The notes under the pieces: generated by a model
Seen by the model: the letters and a program-made list of their open reading frames with translations, nothing else
What the model was told of the DNA's origin: nothing
The model's database searches: none
Part shown: one piece after another, positions 40,471 to 48,623 of the stretch
Position numbering within the stretch: position 1 is the stretch's first letter
Layout of the letters: each line of letters opens with the position of its first letter
Assembly (NCBI RefSeq): GCF_003971235.1
Contig: NZ_CP034661.1
Coordinates: 806,001 to 870,000, forward strand
DNA length: 64,000 nucleotides
Source: Chryseobacterium aureum
GTDB taxonomy: Bacteria; Bacteroidota; Bacteroidia; Flavobacteriales; Weeksellaceae
Direction: 5' to 3'
Made by a program: the position numbers and the translations under genes

Positions 40471-41076
40471 CTATAGTTCTGAGATTTTCTTTCTGAAATA
40501 CTGATTGGTTTCCACGATGAGCTCATAGTTGGCTCGCTTCAGCCTCTGGCTTACAGAAGACTGTGAAATAGCAAATCTTTTAGCAAGATCCTCCTGCGTG
40601 ATATCCTGATTCATGATCATCTCATGAATAATCTCTGCCGTAGCCATGGTCCAGTTATCAAAATCTTTGGACGACCATTTCAGCAGGATATTAAGATCTC
40701 TGTCCACAGAATCGCTGGATGTCTTAATGGCAACGGTATGACCGTCACTTTTAAGGTCATTAAGCAGCCTTCCGGAATTCACATAAGCTGTCCCGTTGGA
40801 TTCAGTGATTTTCTCAGAAGAGAAGCTTTCTTCACCAATACCTATGGCCATTCTTACATCTAAATTTTCCTGACTTTTAATAAGAGATTTTATGGCTAGA
40901 AAACGCCAGAAAACGTCATCAATCTTACATTTGAACTGAAACTCATCTCCTCTGTAGATTTCCCATGTGCCGGGAGCGCTTCCCCATTTTTCGAGAAGAT
41001 GTTTCAGCCTGGTAATCCAGACTTCAGTATCTGCATGCTGTGAATTTATAATATCACCGGTAATGACCGCTATCAT
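40471..41076 (-). CDS. SatD family protein with helix-turn-helix
   Basis: A 201-residue SatD-like protein. The N-terminal segment MIAVITGDIINSQ and the central EIYRGDEFQFK and VRMAIGIGEES are the family hallmarks, resembling a nucleotidyl-cyclase-like fold. The C-terminus has a helix-turn-helix ITQEDLAKRFAISQSSVSQRLKRANY at about 160-185, so it probably binds DNA. It precedes DUF3307 with a two-base gap. The upstream region contains repeated TATAAG and AAACCCTTATA/TATAAGGGTTT, plausible autoregulatory sites. Confidence 0.85.
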   Translation of the reverse strand: MIAVITGDIINSQHADTEVWITRLKHLLEKWGSAPGTWEIYRGDEFQFKCKIDDVFWRFLAIKSLIKSQENLDVRMAIGIGEESFSSEKITESNGTAYVNSGRLLNDLKSDGHTVAIKTSSDSVDRDLNILLKWSSKDFDNWTMATAEIIHEMIMNQDITQEDLAKRFAISQSSVSQRLKRANYELIVETNQYFRKKISEL

Positions 41077-41290
41077 ACTGCAAATATAAGCATAATTACT
41101 TATAAATAAAAAATATAAGCAGAAACCCTTATAGATATTGATTATTAGGGATTCAGCTTATATCAATGATGCAGTAAATATAAGGGTTTTAAGGGTTTAT
41201 ATTCCATTGTTAAATCAGAAAAAATCAAAATACAGGTTAAAATTTTATGATCAGACTAAATTTAACTCCCCATTTTTACATTATTTTGAA
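41077..41290. promoter_or_regulatory. SatD upstream region with inverted TATAAGGGTTT motifs
   Basis: AAACCCTTATA near 41125 is inverted as TATAAGGGTTT near 41179, followed by TTAAGGGTTTATA. Several TTATAA/TATAAG words lie nearer the satD start. These may bind the SatD-like regulator. No coding frame is supported. Confidence 0.35.
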
Positions 41291-41382
41291 GGGAGAAGCT
41301 TATTCCTGCTATCCGCTCATACTCCTCGCTCCCTCCTTTCCCCGGAGCTTGCTGTGGGGTAACCGCTTCTATCAGGGCTAGA
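41291..41382. repeat. GC-richer segment resembling a dispersed flavobacterial repeat
   Basis: The segment from GGGAGAAGCTTATTCCTGCT to CTTCTATCAGGGCTAG is less AT-rich than its surroundings and begins and ends with words (ATTCCTGCTATCCGCT, CTATCAGGGCTAG) I associate with repeated non-coding units in Flavobacteriia. A frame through it (41138-41362) has no convincing protein. Confidence 0.4.
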
Positions 41383-41440
41383 ATTATCATTGAGTATAAA
41401 GCGAAACAATCTTTTGAATTATTTCTACATCATATAAAAA

Positions 41441-41475
41441 TAAACCTAACAGGTTTTTAAAACCTGTTAGGTTTA
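41441..41475. repeat. extragenic palindromic repeat / terminator (AAACCTAACAGG)
   Basis: AAACCTAACAGGTTTT and AACCTGTTAGGTTT form an almost loopless perfect hairpin. It lies between the SatD upstream region and the endonuclease gene and may act as a bidirectional terminator. The sequence type is common in Bacteroidota. Confidence 0.7.
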
Positions 41476-41498
41476 GCTCGTTAAATCTTCATAAAAAT

Positions 41499-41530
41499 AA
41501 CCTTGACTAAAACCCTGTCAAGGTCAAGGT
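41499..41530. repeat. second palindrome (CCTTGAC / GTCAAGG)
   Basis: AACCTTGAC pairs with GTCAAGGT around TAAAACCCT, followed by a second TCAAGG copy. It lies just after the endonuclease stop on the minus strand and may contribute to its termination. Confidence 0.55.
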
Positions 41531-41534
41531 AAGA

Positions 41535-43448
41535 TTACTTTTTAATAAACTGATGCGCTTTTTCATCAAGCTTCAGGAAATAGATCCCAGTCGGAATTCC
41601 CTGTACGGAAATACTTTTCTTATTTCTGAAAGGATCTTTTTCAGTGTAGATCACTTTTCCGGAAAGATCTATGATCCGGGCTGTTTTCACTTTCTCTGTT
41701 TCTCCGTTTACATAAAGATGATCATCAACCGGATTCGGGTATATTGTAAATTCTTTATTGCCAGCGATCAGCTCTGTGGCAGATAATGTTCCCCCCAGAT
41801 TCTGGCAATAGTTGGACGGGTAAGAATCCCACTCTCCTATACTGAATGTACTGGTTGGCTGGTTGATGGTACTCTTTCTGTATAAAGATACATTTCCGTT
41901 ATTATTGGTGGTGAATTTTGTTCCAATGGCATCTACCGTCACGGTTTTGTTATAAGCAAGTTCTACGTAGTTCCCACCGGCATACATCATAGGATCAGAA
42001 GCTGTAGCAAACTTTGCCTGCCCGGCTGTATAACATGACAAAGTACCTTTTGGATTCAAAATAACAAATGTTTCATTATTTCCTACTTTACCTTCCAGCT
42101 CATAGGTATCTCCACTATAATAAGCTCCTGAACTGCTATTTCTGAACTGAATATTGATTCTGTAATTATTTAAATTCACCTCATGCCCTGTTTTATTAAC
42201 AATCTCCAGTGCATTATTCTTAATGAAGTCTGTATTGGTTCCTGAGATATATTTGGTAATCATAAGATCCGAAGCATAAGAATCCGAAGCAATAGTGGAA
42301 GCTGTAACCGTATTACTGAAAGGAGATTCCAGATATCCTTTATCAAAAGCTTTTACGGTAAAAGTATAAGATGTTGAAGGACTCAGGTGATCAATACTTA
42401 TAGAAGTTCCTTTGGTAACAGCTACAGGCGTTGTTGAGCCGTTCATATAAACTCTGTATCCCAAAACATCGGCATCCGGAGATGCCACCCAGTTCAGGTT
42501 GACAAAATAAGCATTCTGCTGGGTAGAAACCAGAGATCCCGGAGCGGCAGGCGCTACATTATCCGGAGTTTCAGACCAGATCATATCAATCCATTCAGGA
42601 TGATCAATAAATGGATTTCTGTTTTTTTGTATGGCATAGATGGCATTGTTTCTGTCGATTTCCCTTTGTGAAACGGGATCTGATGTACTCCACTGCTTCA
42701 GCATGGCTATGTAAGGAAGATCAACTGCCCTTTCTTCCGTTCCGTCAAGCGGACATTGGTCTGTAGCCGGTGTAATGTTTGCAGATGTACTGTAAGCTGT
42801 ATTGAATGAGCCCAGCTTTCCTTCGTATCGTACGGCAAAATACAACAGCGTTCTTGCAATATCACCTTTAAATTCGTTAATAGGTTCATACACTCTGCCG
42901 GTGTAGGGATAATTGGGAATGGCAGCATTAGACATCCTTGAAGTATTGCTAAAGATATAATGATTGGTACTGTTGCCTATTCCATAGGGATAATTATTCC
43001 TTAACTGGTTAATCCTTGCATCTGCCGGAATAATAAAATTCAGATCCGAATACATGGGATAATCACTGACTGACGAACTTGTACTGAATGTACTTTGCGG
43101 CATCATATGCTCTCTGTTGTATCCTAAACCTTCCGAACCCGCTGTACCTGTTATCTGGTCTACTGTATATTCATAAGCATCCGGTCCTGAAGGGATTTCA
43201 GAATAGATATCCAGGATATATTGGGTATTGGTAGCGTCATGATCATAATATTTATCAAGATCGGTCTGGCCGTAGTATCCTTTAAGATCATCATAATGCC
43301 AGTTGATCATTTTCTCCGAAATAATATCGTGAAGTTTAGATTTCAGGGCATACCCTGTTAATCCTGCTGTTCCGTTATAATATCCGGCAGGTGCCTGCGC
43401 AGAAAAATAAGTGGAAATTAAAATAATAGGAAGTAAAATTTTTTTCAT
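41535..43448 (-). CDS. secreted endonuclease I with fibronectin III, lamin-tail-like and T9SS sorting domains
   Basis: A 637-residue exported protein. Signal peptide about 1-18 (ending FSA). Endonuclease I domain about 30-285 with the His-Me finger YNREHMMPQS (catalytic H114) and later DARINQLRNNYPYG. A fibronectin type III domain at about 295-385 follows (PAAPGSLVSTQQNAYFVNLNW). A beta-rich lamin-tail-like domain spans about 390-545 (DLMITKYISGTNTDFIKNNALEIVN). The C-terminal type A T9SS sorting domain is about 560-637 (FTIYPNPVDDHLYV ... FIKK). It probably degrades extracellular nucleic acid after secretion to the surface or medium. Confidence 0.92.
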   Translation of the reverse strand: MKKILLPIILISTYFSAQAPAGYYNGTAGLTGYALKSKLHDIISEKMINWHYDDLKGYYGQTDLDKYYDHDATNTQYILDIYSEIPSGPDAYEYTVDQITGTAGSEGLGYNREHMMPQSTFSTSSSVSDYPMYSDLNFIIPADARINQLRNNYPYGIGNSTNHYIFSNTSRMSNAAIPNYPYTGRVYEPINEFKGDIARTLLYFAVRYEGKLGSFNTAYSTSANITPATDQCPLDGTEERAVDLPYIAMLKQWSTSDPVSQREIDRNNAIYAIQKNRNPFIDHPEWIDMIWSETPDNVAPAAPGSLVSTQQNAYFVNLNWVASPDADVLGYRVYMNGSTTPVAVTKGTSISIDHLSPSTSYTFTVKAFDKGYLESPFSNTVTASTIASDSYASDLMITKYISGTNTDFIKNNALEIVNKTGHEVNLNNYRINIQFRNSSSGAYYSGDTYELEGKVGNNETFVILNPKGTLSCYTAGQAKFATASDPMMYAGGNYVELAYNKTVTVDAIGTKFTTNNNGNVSLYRKSTINQPTSTFSIGEWDSYPSNYCQNLGGTLSATELIAGNKEFTIYPNPVDDHLYVNGETEKVKTARIIDLSGKVIYTEKDPFRNKKSISVQGIPTGIYFLKLDEKAHQFIKK

Positions 43449-43612
43449 GCCTTAAAAATTGGGGGACTAAAATAGTGAAATAAAAAATGTAAAATCCTGA
43501 ATATTTTATTAAGAAAGTATTAATTTTCAAAATATAAAAAATTGAAAACTAAAGATATTGCCCTTCCGTATAAGGAATGAAATAATTTATTTTAGCATTC
43601 CGTCAATTTGGT

Positions 43613-43620
43613 TATCTTTG
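43613..43620 (+). promoter_or_regulatory. -7 element TATCTTTG of the acyl-CoA dehydrogenase gene
   Basis: TATCTTTG matches TAnnTTTG, with TTTAG about 20 bases upstream in the -33 region; the ATG follows at 43639. Confidence 0.6.
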
Positions 43621-43638
43621 GGAACTAACTATTATTAT

Positions 43639-44778
43639 ATGAATACAGAGACTATTGACAACATCAAAATGATAGCGGAGACGGCTAGAGAATTTGCAGA
43701 AAAGAACATCAGACCGAACATTATGGAATGGGATGAAAGCCAGACTTTTCCGAAAGACTTATTCCACCAGTTAGGTGAGATGGGTTTTATGGGGATTGTT
43801 GTTCCTGAACAGTATGGAGGTTCCGGCTTAGGATATCATGAGTATGTTACGATTCTGGATGAGATCTCCCAGGTTGACCCATCTATCGGTCTTTCTGTAG
43901 CAGCACACAACTCTCTTTGTACTAATCATATCTATGAATTCGGAAACGAAGAACAGAGACACAAATGGCTTCCTCAGCTGGCTTCCGGAAAAGTAATCGG
44001 AGCCTGGGGTCTTACAGAGCACAATACAGGTTCAGACTCCGGAGGGATGTCTACTACCGCTGTAAAGGATGGTGATGAATGGATCATCAATGGTGCTAAA
44101 AACTTTATCACGCATGCCATCTCAGGAGATATTGCCGTGGTAATGACAAGAACCGGAGAAATAGGTGCTAAAAACAACTCTACAGCATTTGTACTAGAAA
44201 AAGGAATGCCTGGATTCACTTCAGGAAAAAAAGAAAATAAATTAGGTATGCGTGCTTCCGAAACAGCAGAACTTATCTTTGATAATGTACGTGTACCGGA
44301 TTCTCACCGTTTAGGAGAAGTGGGTGAAGGTTTCAAGCAGGCTATGAAAGTATTGGACGGAGGGAGAATTTCTATTGCCGCCCTAAGTTTAGGTACAGCA
44401 AGAGGAGCTTACAAGGCTGCCTTAAAATATGCAAAAGAAAGACACCAGTTCGGAAAACCGATTGCTGATTTCCAGGCGATCAACTTTATGCTAGCAGATA
44501 TGGCAACAGAAATTGATGCAGCGGAACTTCTTATCCAAAGAGCTTCTACCCTGAAAAATGCAAAGCAGAAAATGACAAAAGAAGGAGCTATGGCTAAATT
44601 GTATGCTTCTGAAGCCTGTGTAAGAATTTCTAATAACGCCGTTCAGATCTTCGGAGGATACGGATACACAAAAGACTTCCCAGCTGAAAAATTCTACAGA
44701 GATTCTAAACTTTGTACTATTGGTGAAGGAACTTCTGAAATCCAGAGACTGGTAATCGGAAGAGATATTACAAAATAA
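43639..44778 (+). CDS. acyl-CoA dehydrogenase (short/medium-chain type)
   Basis: A 379-residue flavoenzyme from the ATG at 43639; the frame opens upstream at 43558 but the -7 element lies between. FAD-binding signatures: WGLTEHNTGSDSGG, FITHAISGDIAVVMTRT, and GGYGYTKDFPAEKFYRD. The catalytic base fits E363 in CTIGEGTSEIQRLVIGR. It oxidises acyl-CoA in beta-oxidation or amino-acid breakdown; the chain specificity is not readable. It is followed 24 bases later by a DinB-family gene in the same direction. Confidence 0.95.
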   Translation: MNTETIDNIKMIAETAREFAEKNIRPNIMEWDESQTFPKDLFHQLGEMGFMGIVVPEQYGGSGLGYHEYVTILDEISQVDPSIGLSVAAHNSLCTNHIYEFGNEEQRHKWLPQLASGKVIGAWGLTEHNTGSDSGGMSTTAVKDGDEWIINGAKNFITHAISGDIAVVMTRTGEIGAKNNSTAFVLEKGMPGFTSGKKENKLGMRASETAELIFDNVRVPDSHRLGEVGEGFKQAMKVLDGGRISIAALSLGTARGAYKAALKYAKERHQFGKPIADFQAINFMLADMATEIDAAELLIQRASTLKNAKQKMTKEGAMAKLYASEACVRISNNAVQIFGGYGYTKDFPAEKFYRDSKLCTIGEGTSEIQRLVIGRDITK

Positions 44779-44802
44779 TCTTAATTATAAAAACATATAC
44801 AA

Positions 44803-45300
44803 ATGATTAAACAAGCCTTATTAGGTGAGTTTCTGCATGAAGCAGAAAACACAAGAAAAATTTTAAAAGCAATTCCCGACAGTGCCCTAAACTGGAAACC
44901 GTCTGAGAAAAACTGGACAACGGGTCAGCTGGCTTCACATATTGCAGAAGTTTACAACTGGTATGAATCCACTTTCAATCAGGATGTTTTTGATATGGGT
45001 ACCTATCAGTATGACAAAGGAGATATTTCCAAAGCAGAAAATATTGTTGCGAAGTTTGAAGAAAATGTAGCGAAAGCTCAGAAGGTTATTGAAAATTCTG
45101 ATGAAAACGCTTATTTTAACGAATGGAAAATGGAAATGAACGGTAATGTACTTTTCCCTCCTATGCCAAAAGTTCAGGTGATAAGAGCTTTTCTTTACAA
45201 TCACCTGTACCATCACAGAGGTGAGCTGGTTGTTTATCTGAGATCAACAGGAAACAAAGTTCCGGGACTTTACGGCCCTACTGCTGATGATGCCATGTAA
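44803..45300 (+). CDS. DinB family protein
   Basis: A 165-residue DinB-fold four-helix protein. ALLGEFLHEAENTRKILKAIPDSALNWKPSEKNWTTGQLASHIAEVYNW contains the first conserved His, and RAFLYNHLYHHRGELVVYLRSTGNKVPGLYGPTADD carries the second cluster. That is the usual three-histidine metal site of DinB-like putative thiol-transferases. The closing GLYGPTADD signature fits the DinB_2 type. It lies 24 bases after the acyl-CoA dehydrogenase, so the two may share a transcript. A hairpin terminator follows. Confidence 0.9.
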   Translation: MIKQALLGEFLHEAENTRKILKAIPDSALNWKPSEKNWTTGQLASHIAEVYNWYESTFNQDVFDMGTYQYDKGDISKAENIVAKFEENVAKAQKVIENSDENAYFNEWKMEMNGNVLFPPMPKVQVIRAFLYNHLYHHRGELVVYLRSTGNKVPGLYGPTADDAM

Positions 45301-45327
45301 CAGATAATTAACCTATCAAACAAATAA

Positions 45328-45362
45328 GAATGACACATACTCCGGTATGTGTCATTTTCTTT
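45328..45362 (+). terminator. terminator after the DinB gene
   Basis: AATGACACATAC pairs with GTATGTGTCATT around a four-base loop, followed by TTCTTTT. Confidence 0.85.
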
Positions 45363-45503
45363 TACCAAAAGGCTTTTTCAATTATATTCAATGCATTACA
45401 TAATATACTGCATATACAGTCCAAAATAATCTTAAAAAATTTTATTTTCCATAACATATTTTTTATTACATTTGATATTCCACAATCAAATTTAATATTT
45501 AAT

Positions 45504-48434
45504 ATGAAAAAACAATTAACGCTGATTGGAATGCTCCTGATTTCGGGTATTTCTTTCGCACAGACTGACCGTCTTTGGTCTGAAGGTCCCAGAAAAACTT
45601 CATCAGAGATCTTTGAAAACAAAACCGGCATCAGCAATCCAAAGGTATACAACCTGGATATCAACGGATTGAAGAATGTTCTGGCAAAAGCTCCCAAAAG
45701 ACTGGCTACGGGCGAAAAATCAGAACTCATCATCTCTTTTCCGAATTCTGAAGGCAGAATGGAAAATTTTAAAGTGAGGGAGAATTCCAATTTTGCCCCT
45801 GAACTGGCAGCAAAATATCCGGATATCAAATCCTATGTAGGACAAGGTCTGGACGATCCTAATTCCACAGTCTATTTCAGTGTTTCTCCACTAGGACTGT
45901 CTTCCATGGAAATTTACGGTGACAAATCTGCAGTTTTCATTGAGCCCTACACTAAAGATCTTTCTTCTTATGTAGTCTACAGAAAATCTGACAAAAAAGA
46001 TGATCTTAACAAGTTTGAATGTACAGTAGTAGATGCTGCACAGAAAGGAGTTTCCAACTCTGCCCTTGCCGCAAGACCCAATGCTGATGATGCCAAGCTA
46101 AGAACATTCAGACTGGCATTATCATGTACCGGAGAATACACCACCTATTTCGGAGGCACAAAAGCCCAGGCTTTAGCAGCAATGAACACTACAATGACCC
46201 GTGTGAATGGTGTTTTTGAAAAAGATTTCGCTGCCAGAATGGTTCTTATTGCCAACAATGACGCCGTTATCTATACCAATGCCTCTACAGATCCTTATTC
46301 CGCTGCATCAGGAATGAGCAACTGGAATTCTCAGTTACAAAGTACTTTAACTTCTGTAATTGGGGAGGCCAATTATGATATCGGACACCTGTTCGGAGCT
46401 TCAGGAGGCGGAGGAAATGCAGGATGTATCGGCTGTATCTGTACAAACGGATCAAAAGGAAGCGGATATACTTCTCCGGCAGACGCTATTCCTTCAGGAG
46501 ATAATTTTGATATCGATTATGTGGCTCACGAAATGGGGCATCAGTTCGGTGGAAACCATACTTTCTCTATGAACAATGAAGGAACCGGCGCCAACATGGA
46601 ACCGGGTTCAGGATCAACCATTATGGGATATGCGGGAATTACCAGCCAGGATATCCAGCCTCATTCCGATGCGTTCTTCCACGCGATCAGTATTCAGCAG
46701 ATCACCAATAATATCAAAGCTAAAACCTGCTCCGTAAACACCAATACAGGAAATTCAATTCCTACAGCCAATGCAGGTTTAGACTATACCATTCCAAAAG
46801 GAACTCCATTTGTTCTTACAGGAACCGGAACAGATGCTGACGGAGATTCTTTAACCTACATCTGGGAACAAATGGACAATGCCTCTTCTTCCCAGACAGG
46901 AGCAAGCTCAGCAGCCAGCGCAACTAAAGCTTCAGGACCTAACTTCAGATCATGGACTCCTACCACTGCACCGGTAAGATATTTCCCAAGAATGGCTTCC
47001 ATACTAACCGGAGCAACGACTACAGCAGGCTCTGAAATCACTGTAGAAGCCCTTTCTTCGGTAGCCAGAACATTAAACTTCAGATTTACCGTCCGTGACA
47101 ACAAAGCCGGAGGTTCAGGAAACAACTCTGATGATGCCGTAATCACTGTTAACGGAACCGCGGGACCATTCAATATAACTTCTCAGAATTCAGCAACCAC
47201 CTATGCCGGAGGAAGTTCCCAAACCGTTACATGGAATGTGGCCGGTACTACCGCTAATGGTGTAAATGCAGCAAACGTAGACATTCTTTGGTCAACAGAC
47301 AGCGGAAATTCATGGACTACTCTATTGGCAGGAACTCCAAATGACGGTTCGCAAGCTGTGACTATTCCAAATTCTACTACCACTACAGGAAGGATAATGG
47401 TAAAAGGATCGAATCATATTTTCTTCGATGTTAATAATGCCAATATCTCTGTAAATGCAGGTTCAGGAACTCCCGATACCGTAGCACCTACAGCGCCTAC
47501 CCTTGCCGCTTCAGGAACTACCTCTACCACTACTAACCTTTCGTGGTCTGGTGCTACAGACAATGTAGCGGTTACCGGATATGATGTGTATCAGGGAGCT
47601 TCATTAATAGGCTCTACTGCCTCCACTACTTATACAGTAACAGGCTTAAGCCCTGCAACTACATATTCTTTCTCTGTTAAAGCAAAAGATGCAGCAGGAA
47701 ATGCTTCCGTTTCCAGCAATACAGTAAGTGTGACTACACTTTCTGGAGGAACTGTTTCTTACTGCTCTTCTTCAGCATCCAATACCGCTGACGAAAGAAT
47801 CGGCAACGTAACATTCGGATCTATTAACAATACATCTACAGGAACTGCAGGGTATGAAAACTTCACTTCGGTTTCCACCAATGTTACAGCAGGAAATACG
47901 TACACCATTTCTGTTACCCCGGTTTGGACGTCTACAAAATACAACGAAGCATACGCTGTTTATATTGATTATAACGGAGACGGAGATTTTACAGACAGCG
48001 GAGAATTAGCATGGACAAAAGCAGGATCAACAACCAGTCCGGTTACAGGATCTATTACCATTCCATCTACTGCAACTGCCGGATCTACAAGAATGCGGGT
48101 AATGATGAAATACAGCTCCATCCCTACTTCTTCATGTGAAGCATTCACGTACGGACAGGTTGAAGATTATACCCTTAACATTGTTTCTTCAGGAAAAGGA
48201 AATCTGCAGAATACCAAAGACCTGATTACAGATGTGCAGCTTTATCCAAATCCTGTGAGAGATCAGCTTTATATCTCAAATACAACATCAGAAGACTATA
48301 AAATCTTCGATATGGGTGGAAAACTCATCGACTCAGGAAAACTTCAGAGAGGTTCCGTGAACGTAAGCAGCCTTGTAAAAGGTGCTTATATGATCCAAAT
48401 TGGAGAATCAGCTAAGAGGTTCATTAAAAATTAA
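45504..48434 (+). CDS. secreted reprolysin-like metalloprotease with FN3, GEVED and T9SS sorting domains
   Basis: A 976-residue protein from the ATG at 45504 (MKKQLTLIGMLLISGISFAQ signal peptide); the frame extends further upstream but is unsupported. A propeptide-like region spans about 20-190. The metzincin catalytic domain has H342-E-x2-H346-x5-H352 (HEMGHQFGGNH) and the Met-turn M374 in STIMGYAGI. A PKD/cadherin-like region (IPTANAGLDYTI ... VRDNKAGGSGNNSDD) and a further beta domain (ITSQNSATTYAGGSSQTVTWNV) follow. Next come FN3 (about 660-755) and GEVED (YNGDGDFTDSGE ... YGQVEDYTLNI, about 765-895). The C-terminal T9SS type A domain starts VQLYPNPVRDQL. It is likely a secreted peptidase. 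Confidence 0.93.
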   Translation: MKKQLTLIGMLLISGISFAQTDRLWSEGPRKTSSEIFENKTGISNPKVYNLDINGLKNVLAKAPKRLATGEKSELIISFPNSEGRMENFKVRENSNFAPELAAKYPDIKSYVGQGLDDPNSTVYFSVSPLGLSSMEIYGDKSAVFIEPYTKDLSSYVVYRKSDKKDDLNKFECTVVDAAQKGVSNSALAARPNADDAKLRTFRLALSCTGEYTTYFGGTKAQALAAMNTTMTRVNGVFEKDFAARMVLIANNDAVIYTNASTDPYSAASGMSNWNSQLQSTLTSVIGEANYDIGHLFGASGGGGNAGCIGCICTNGSKGSGYTSPADAIPSGDNFDIDYVAHEMGHQFGGNHTFSMNNEGTGANMEPGSGSTIMGYAGITSQDIQPHSDAFFHAISIQQITNNIKAKTCSVNTNTGNSIPTANAGLDYTIPKGTPFVLTGTGTDADGDSLTYIWEQMDNASSSQTGASSAASATKASGPNFRSWTPTTAPVRYFPRMASILTGATTTAGSEITVEALSSVARTLNFRFTVRDNKAGGSGNNSDDAVITVNGTAGPFNITSQNSATTYAGGSSQTVTWNVAGTTANGVNAANVDILWSTDSGNSWTTLLAGTPNDGSQAVTIPNSTTTTGRIMVKGSNHIFFDVNNANISVNAGSGTPDTVAPTAPTLAASGTTSTTTNLSWSGATDNVAVTGYDVYQGASLIGSTASTTYTVTGLSPATTYSFSVKAKDAAGNASVSSNTVSVTTLSGGTVSYCSSSASNTADERIGNVTFGSINNTSTGTAGYENFTSVSTNVTAGNTYTISVTPVWTSTKYNEAYAVYIDYNGDGDFTDSGELAWTKAGSTTSPVTGSITIPSTATAGSTRMRVMMKYSSIPTSSCEAFTYGQVEDYTLNIVSSGKGNLQNTKDLITDVQLYPNPVRDQLYISNTTSEDYKIFDMGGKLIDSGKLQRGSVNVSSLVKGAYMIQIGESAKRFIKN

Positions 48435-48464
48435 TAACTAATAGACTTTTTAAAATTAAACGAT

Positions 48465-48500
48465 GCGAAAAACCGTTCTGTATAGAACGGTTTTTCCTTT
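48465..48500 (+). terminator. terminator after metalloprotease 1
   Basis: AAAAACCGTTCT pairs with AGAACGGTTTTT around GTAT, followed by CCTTTTTAT. Confidence 0.85.
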
Positions 48501-48623
48501 TTATATAACTTTATAAAATATTTTTCACACAATCTTTTCTTTAGGGGAATACTGACAAAAAACATATCCATAAAATCTCTCAACAGGGATTTTTTTAACT
48601 ATTTTTGGACAAAATACATTGAC

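Noticed and set aside
41138..41362. 74-codon frame in the SatD upstream spacer
   Set aside because: Runs through regulatory palindromes and a repeat-like segment with no protein-like features.
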